Shown here piece after piece: positions 58,780-64,000 of a stretch of DNA of 64,000 nucleotides (positions are counted from its first letter, which is position 1; each line of letters opens with the position of its first letter). The notes under the pieces were generated by a model, which was given only the letters and a program-made list of their open reading frames with translations, made no database searches and was not told the origin of the DNA. Position numbers and translations under genes: made by a program. The stretch is from Corynespora cassiicola. Its lineage: Eukaryota; Ascomycota; Dothideomycetes; Pleosporales; Corynesporascaceae. The stretch spans positions 744,001-808,000 of the forward strand of contig JAEUWY010000020.1 in the NCBI GenBank assembly GCA_022059125.1. Direction: 5' to 3'.

Positions 58780-60336
58780 CTACTGAGACTCGCCCCTGTT
58801 GCCACGGAAGCCGCCACGGCCGCCGCGGAAGTCACCACTGCCACGTCCACGTCCACGTCCGCGTCCACGGAACTCGCCCCGAGGACCACCTCTGCCCCTG
58901 TATCCACCTCGACCCTCTCCCTGATGTCCACCGCGTCCCCTGCCGCCCCGGTTGTGGTGTACCTCGTGGAAACCGTCGTTGGCCGCTGCCGGGGCAGCCG
59001 CAGACACTTGCTCAGGCGTGTCGTCAGCCCAACTCTGGGTGGCGTTGACAGGAGCAGCAGCAGCGGGCGTCTCTGTCTCAGCCGGGTCGCGTGGGACCAT
59101 CTCGAAAGACTCGGCGAGCGGATCATCTGCGCTGGAGGCTTGCTTATCCCACTGCTCCTCAGCAGCCACATTGGCAGCGCCGACGCTTGCTGCCGGAGGA
59201 GCGCTGACCTCAGCAGATTCGGCGCCGCCATTGACGGGTGCGGCGGTCGAGTCGATCTCTGTCAAGCCAGCGTTGGCAATGGTTGGGTCGGTTGAAACGG
59301 CTTCGGCCGGTTCACTCTCGGGAGCGGATGCTTGCGCCTGCGCGACGTCGTCTACCCAAGCCTCCTCGGCCGCGAAAGGGGCTTCTTCCAGGGCTGCCTG
59401 CTTGACCTGGGCGTCTGGTATGACGTCAGTATTGCCATCTGGCCCGCACATGCACGGGGGAGCTTACAGGTAATAGAGAGCTGCACACCCTCGGTGGAAG
59501 GAACACTCTCGTCCGCGCCATCAATCAACTTCTCAGCCGCTGCAACAGCACTAGCGTCGCCCCCGTAAACCAAGAGCAATGCGCCCTCGAATGCCTTTGT
59601 GAGATCGGAGTCGTCGTCCTCGAGCTGGCGCCGAGCAGCAGCCGCCCGCAAGAAGCGGGAGAGGGAGAGGAATTTCTCGCGGAACGACTTCTTCAGCTCG
59701 AGAGCTGCTTCAGCCTTCAGTGTCTCCCGCAGCGACTCCAGCTCCTCGGAGTGCGACTTCTGTAGAATCTCCTTCTCCTGGGCAAGCTTCTGTTGGTATT
59801 CCTGGTCAAACTTCTTGTACTGAGCAAGTTGTTCCTCGAATTGGGCCAGCTGAGCCTGGAGGGCAGGCTTCTTGACAGCCTGAGCCTTCTGGTCGGCGTT
59901 TATCTTGCGGGAGGCAACGAGATCGTCGAGGGAAATGCCGGGGTTGGCTTCGATGATGGAGTCCACCTTCTGTGTAGCATTCTGTAGGCAGAAACGTCAG
60001 ACTTGGATTTAAGCTGGCGGTGAGGTAGAAGAATATATACCAGCTTCTTGTTGACGTTTCGGATGTTCCTAGACGCAAGGAAGTTAGTATAAGAGCTCGA
60101 GCATCGACCTCGTGGATCTGGGGTACTCACTTCTGGAGCTCCCTGATGTAAGCGTTCTCGCCATCAGCGCCATTGGCCTTTCCAGCTTCAGATCCAGCGG
60201 CACCGAACTCGGAGGAAGTCTTCTCGACGGCAGCAGGGGTGGCAGCCACAGCGTCGACCTTGCTCTTCTTCTTGCGTGCGCTCTTGGACTCGCCCGCTGC
60301 AGCTGTTGGTGGGTTGGAAACGACGTCAGAGGCCAT
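58780..60336 (-). CDS. YAG7-like protein with coiled coil and RGG tail
   Basis: Four exons: 60336-60131, 60068-60041 (28 nt), 59981-59468, 59414-58780; 460 residues. The N-terminus is Ala/Lys-rich (ESKSARKKKSKVDAV). The family's dimerisation region then reads NAYIRELQKNIRNVNKKLNA, VDSIIEANPGISLDDLVASR, KINADQKAQAVKKPALQAQL, followed by a coiled coil (FEEQLAQYKKFDQEYQQKLA) and SLSRFLRAAAARRQLEDDDS. The third junction gives QLSITYAQVKQAALEE. The second half is Ala/Glu-rich and disordered, ending in an Arg/Gly (RGG) stretch of about 60 residues (GGRGRGGHQGEGRGGYRGRG). RGG tails usually bind RNA, so a cytoplasmic RNA-related role is inferred; the precise function is not established. The ATG at 60336 is the first in frame. 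Confidence 0.9.
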
Positions 60337-63300
60337 TTTGAGGTATGTGTAGGGTCAGAAAGGGATGTGAGTGGATGATGGCGCGTGATACGCGGAAAGA
60401 GGATACTAGGATCAAGAGTTGGTGTGGGGTGTTGTGGACTTGGGGTTCGAGCAATTTTGGGTAAGTGCTCTTGCTTCACGCCCGGCGACGATGCTGCCAA
60501 GACCCTGCAAGGCTGAGCGCGGGCCCTCGTGGAAGGTGCTAGACCGACACGTGACTGTTGCACCCTGCGAGTCTGTCCAAAAGGCAGATGGATTTCGCTC
60601 GAATCGTGACTGGATTGATAGATTGCTGTTTGGGAGCTGAACTGATGTATCTCACGGCGCTGCCTCCTGTCCATTACGAGCGTGACGACATAACGGCCCC
60701 ACCATGCAGGCATCGTAGTGTGACTCGAGGAGTCTGTTGCCACATCTAATATGGTGCTGCTTTCTTGCTCGAGACGACAATCGCAATTAACTATGTATTT
60801 TCTGGCCAATTTCCCCTTGAATAAATGCATGTATCCAACAGTTGTGGGGTCGCCAGCCATACCATGACGATAGTAGGTACTGTTCTCCGATACCAACTTT
60901 TATTTCAGACTGCAAGATAACTCAGGTTTGATACTGAGGGTAGGAATGTCTAGATGGCGGTTGAATCATGAATTGTTACTGGGCGGAACGAAATCGTTAG
61001 GACGAGCAATGTCAATCGCCACAGGAAGCGCGTTGATCAATTTGAGAACCCTCTTGAGATTATTCCAAACAGCAACTTGAACGGCTCACATTTCCAACTT
61101 GATCAGAGACTATAGATGAAGGTTGTATGAGAATTTTGGGTCGATTGATTTGGGAAAATAGCAAGACGCAAAGCAAGACAGAAGGGTTTAGAGTTCTTGC
61201 GGGTAATGATATTGACCATGTAACAGGTGCCGTCGATGCTCTTGCGAGTGGTAATGCACATCTAGCCCATCATTCAATGCCAGCTGTTTTTGGACGATAA
61301 ACTTCCAGAGAAGATGTGCTATATTTTTCTCATTGTCTTGACCCACTATACACTGTTCACTTAATTCTGCGATGAAGCTATCCCAAAGAATCCCAAACAG
61401 GGTGAACAAAGACACATCATTTCTACATTAAAGGGAGTATCTGAGACGTTTAAATAGGTACCTGCCCAAAACCCTCTTGGAGATAAAATACAGTCACTCC
61501 AACGTACTAATCACAATGCAAACATGCACCAAAACCCCTAAACCTACCACAACCAAGGTACAACTCCAAATCCACGCCTAATCCACCACCCAGCTACGAG
61601 CCAACCCAAGAATCAACCCATGAACGCACACCAGTCCACTGACTCTTCCCAAAAGCCAGCTTGGTCCACAAAAAAAGCGTCTAGTCCCGCCAAGCCCCAG
61701 ATGTCTCCCGTAGATTGCGACAGTGTGGAACCCGATCGCAGGACGGGCGGTTACTAACCCGCTGTCGGCGAATTTCGTGTCTTCCCGTGAGCATTCGGGC
61801 GGTCAGCCTGGGGGGGTAGGGAGGCCACGCTAGCCACGATGCGGGACCCTAGGGTTAGATCTGGCGGTGGGTGTGTGTATCATGATGAGGGCTTTTGGGC
61901 GTTCGTTTCACTGAGCTCTACGTCTCTAGAGGCAAGGTAATTTTGGGAAGGGCGTGAGGCTACATTGCAGGTTGCGCAGAGAGCGTTGGAGGCTGTTTCT
62001 ACATCCTACATGGGCGGTTAGGGTTTTAGGCTAGATCCCTGGCCGTTGTCAAGCCATGGCGTACACTGGAGGGAAAAAGCACGCAACTCTTGCAAGCGCA
62101 TAGTCGCAGTCCAGTACAGGGTTCGGGACCGTCACAAGGACGGCGCGCACTCGTGCTGAGCACAGGATCTACAGTCTGCCGCTTGGCGAAGGGTGTGACA
62201 GGAACTTGAAGATGCTCACGTCGAATTTCCTAGACAAGACTTAGCCTAACGAAGCTATTGAACCTTATCGCCAGTCAAGTGGCAGGCTCCATGGCTTCGA
62301 CTTTTGCAATTCATAGTGCAATGGATGCGATGCAACACTGCCGTCTTCTCACGCAGTTTGTTCAAGTGCAGGCGAGTTGCAATATTGAAACCCCGCCTTG
62401 ACATGAATCCACACGGCTTCTTCAAAACGATAGCCTTCTGCAGTTGGAAGAGAAGGCTAAGCAGCAAGTCGCCAATCACTTGGTTGCGATTCGGGCTGGT
62501 TTGGGCTAGCTATCCGCAGAGTCTATGGAGAGCCAGAGTTGCCCTGTGAAGCTACAGGCCCTATGCCAGGCACGGGAAGCCGAATAGTCGGCGAGTCTTG
62601 GACGGGACGAGAAAGTGGCCTTGAGCCAATAGATGGGGCAGCCAGAGGGGAGAAGCGACTACACTGGCCATGTCTGAGACATTGGAATGCAACTTGTTCA
62701 TGGTTGCGTGCAGGGCGGCAACGGAAAGCGCACGGAAGAGGGGTATGGCTGCATGTGACTACACGCATCGTGCCCCAAAGACATCGCTGCTGATGGCCTG
62801 GCTCGTCGAGCAATCCACGGGAATGGAATACCTCTGGCATATGCAAGGGGAAACGATCAGCAAGCGGTCGAGGAGCTTGTAGTGTTCCTGCGCATCTCGA
62901 GCCTAGAGGGTAGATGCTAGCCGGCGGTGGGCTCTACGTTGCAGGCAGGCGTCGCGGGAGCTGTGGACGTGGACTGCGGCTCTCCCCGAGCATACAAGGC
63001 GCTCTGCGAGGCCCCAGGAGCTCCTAGTGACCGAGGGATGTGGGGTGGCCTAGCACAGTTAGGAGGGTGCAGCACTAACCCGTTCCAAGGTGTCACATGC
63101 CTGTACAGCTAGATGGGTTACGTCCAGATTGGGGGGAGAAAGTGGTGTGTTGACTGTGGCGAAGGCAGCCATATCCCCGACTGTGCATTATCAGATTTGA
63201 TGAGCAGTAAGAGGGCAGGCCGGGACGGATGTGGTCAGCAGGAGTCTGGGCCGCCGGGGGCCAGCGGGCGCGGGCAGGGCGCGGGCAGGACGCAAGGCGA

Positions 63301-64000
63301 GGCGGCGGAGGCGGAATGTACTGGCACCAAGGGCAGGAATGAGGGCATGGCCTCGGCAGGCGTGGTTACCTGGGAGGCTCGTCTCGGACCGAATATGGGA
63401 CAAGGAAGCGGAAGGTAGCAAACGCAGCGCGGTGGCTGGTATGTGGGGTTGAGGTCACATGCCGGTTTCGTCAAGGCGGCATAAGCCCAGCCACGTGAAG
63501 GACGTGAATGACAAAAATCACGCGACGCTCTGGCAATCGGTATCTAGCAGGGTGGGATGGAGGTTTGGCGGACAGGCATCGTCCAGAGGCCAGATGCGAC
63601 GTGCGATGCGATTGCCCACGGCCGCGGCGGGCGAAACGATGGCGGCAGAGCGAGAGGCGCTGGATGGGGATGCGTTCGCTGGGGCAGCGGGCGTGCCGGG
63701 GCATTGCGCATGGCAGGACGAGGGCGCGGGCCCGGGTCGCAGGTGCAGCAGCACCGTGGTCAGCATCAGCACCAAAACAAAGCAACGGGCAGCACACGCG
63801 TCGTGACGTGACGGCGAGGAGTGCGATCAAGGTGGTGGTGGAGGTGGTGGGAAGGTCGCTGCATGTTCTACAGCGATCCCTGATTCGCGCGCCGCCGTCC
63901 GAGGTCCGTGCTAGCGTCAAAGGCTTCTGGTCCTCACTTAAGGCGGTCACCTGCCGCCCCTCTTCCCCGTGACTGCCCACACCTTCCTCGCTCTAGGGAC
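60337..64000. other. gene-poor right end (3.7 kb)
   Basis: This begins with the promoter of the YAG7-like gene. An AT-richer part (60900-61500) is followed by GC-richer DNA to the end. A leftward frame at 61188-61415 has protein-like composition but no ATG. Single TTAGGG-like words at about 61850 and 62018 are isolated and do not form an array. No gene can be supported; one may start beyond the right edge. Confidence 0.5.

Noticed and set aside
61848..62035. TTAGGG-like words suggesting a telomere
   Set aside because: Only isolated single copies; no tandem array.
63113..63418. Zinc-knuckle-like CVDCGEGSHIPDC in a rightward frame
   Set aside because: Spacing is C-x2-C-x4-H-x3-C, one short of the CCHC knuckle, and the rest of the frame is unlike a gag or RNA-binding protein.

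Overview
The window is nuclear DNA of a filamentous ascomycete (Pezizomycotina). The signs are short GT-AG introns (mostly 46-65 nt, several with a gctaac or gctgac-type branch site), genes packed about one per 3 kb on both strands, and conserved fungal proteins such as a PREG-type cyclin, Apc15p, Tom5, a GH55 glucanase and a YAG7-like protein. The protein set and gene style suggest a Dothideomycete, but that is inference from general resemblance.

I resolved 21 protein-coding genes, one of them cut by the left edge. Left to right: a partial gene (1-213, -); PHO80-type cyclin (-); membrane-anchored cupredoxin (-); HDA1-type histone deacetylase with Arb2 domain (-); GAPDH (-) divergent from cytochrome c oxidase subunit 5/IV (+); a small secreted protein (-) divergent from APC/C subunit Apc15 (+); a hypothetical protein (-); complex I NDUFA8-type subunit (-) divergent from nucleoporin Nup54/Nup57 (+); Tom5 (-); GH55 exo-beta-1,3-glucanase (+); amino-acid permease (+); an intronless 1115-residue hypothetical protein (+); IWS1/SPN1 (-) divergent from PCF11 (+); adenylate kinase (+); an AIM6-like phosphodiesterase (-); a KDM4-type JmjC demethylase (-); and a YAG7-like RGG protein (-).

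Exon structures were worked out by hand from splice sites, reading-frame phase and family conservation. Every multi-exon CDS closes to a whole number of codons. This exposed genes and exons that simple open frames miss: the 51-residue Tom5 gene in three exons, an 18-nt microexon in the permease, a fifth exon of the cupredoxin gene, and a GC-AG intron in the glucanase.

Most genes are housekeeping: phosphate signalling, chromatin, Pol II elongation and 3'-end formation, respiration, mitochondrial import, glycolysis and nucleotide balance. COX5 and the NDUFA8 gene each carry a CCAATCAG box upstream, which suggests shared HAP-complex control. The accessory part is the secreted or surface set (cupredoxin, small secreted protein, GH55, permease). 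The longest gene-poor stretches are 5.5-8.1 kb, 38.1-40.9 kb, 50.1-52.6 kb (AT-rich) and 60.3-64.0 kb. I see no rRNA, tRNA, CRISPR, intact transposon or secondary-metabolite cluster, and no clear new multi-gene system. The best leads are the 1115-residue protein, the skew-inverted hypothetical gene, the head-to-head IWS1/PCF11 pair and the unusual splicing structures.
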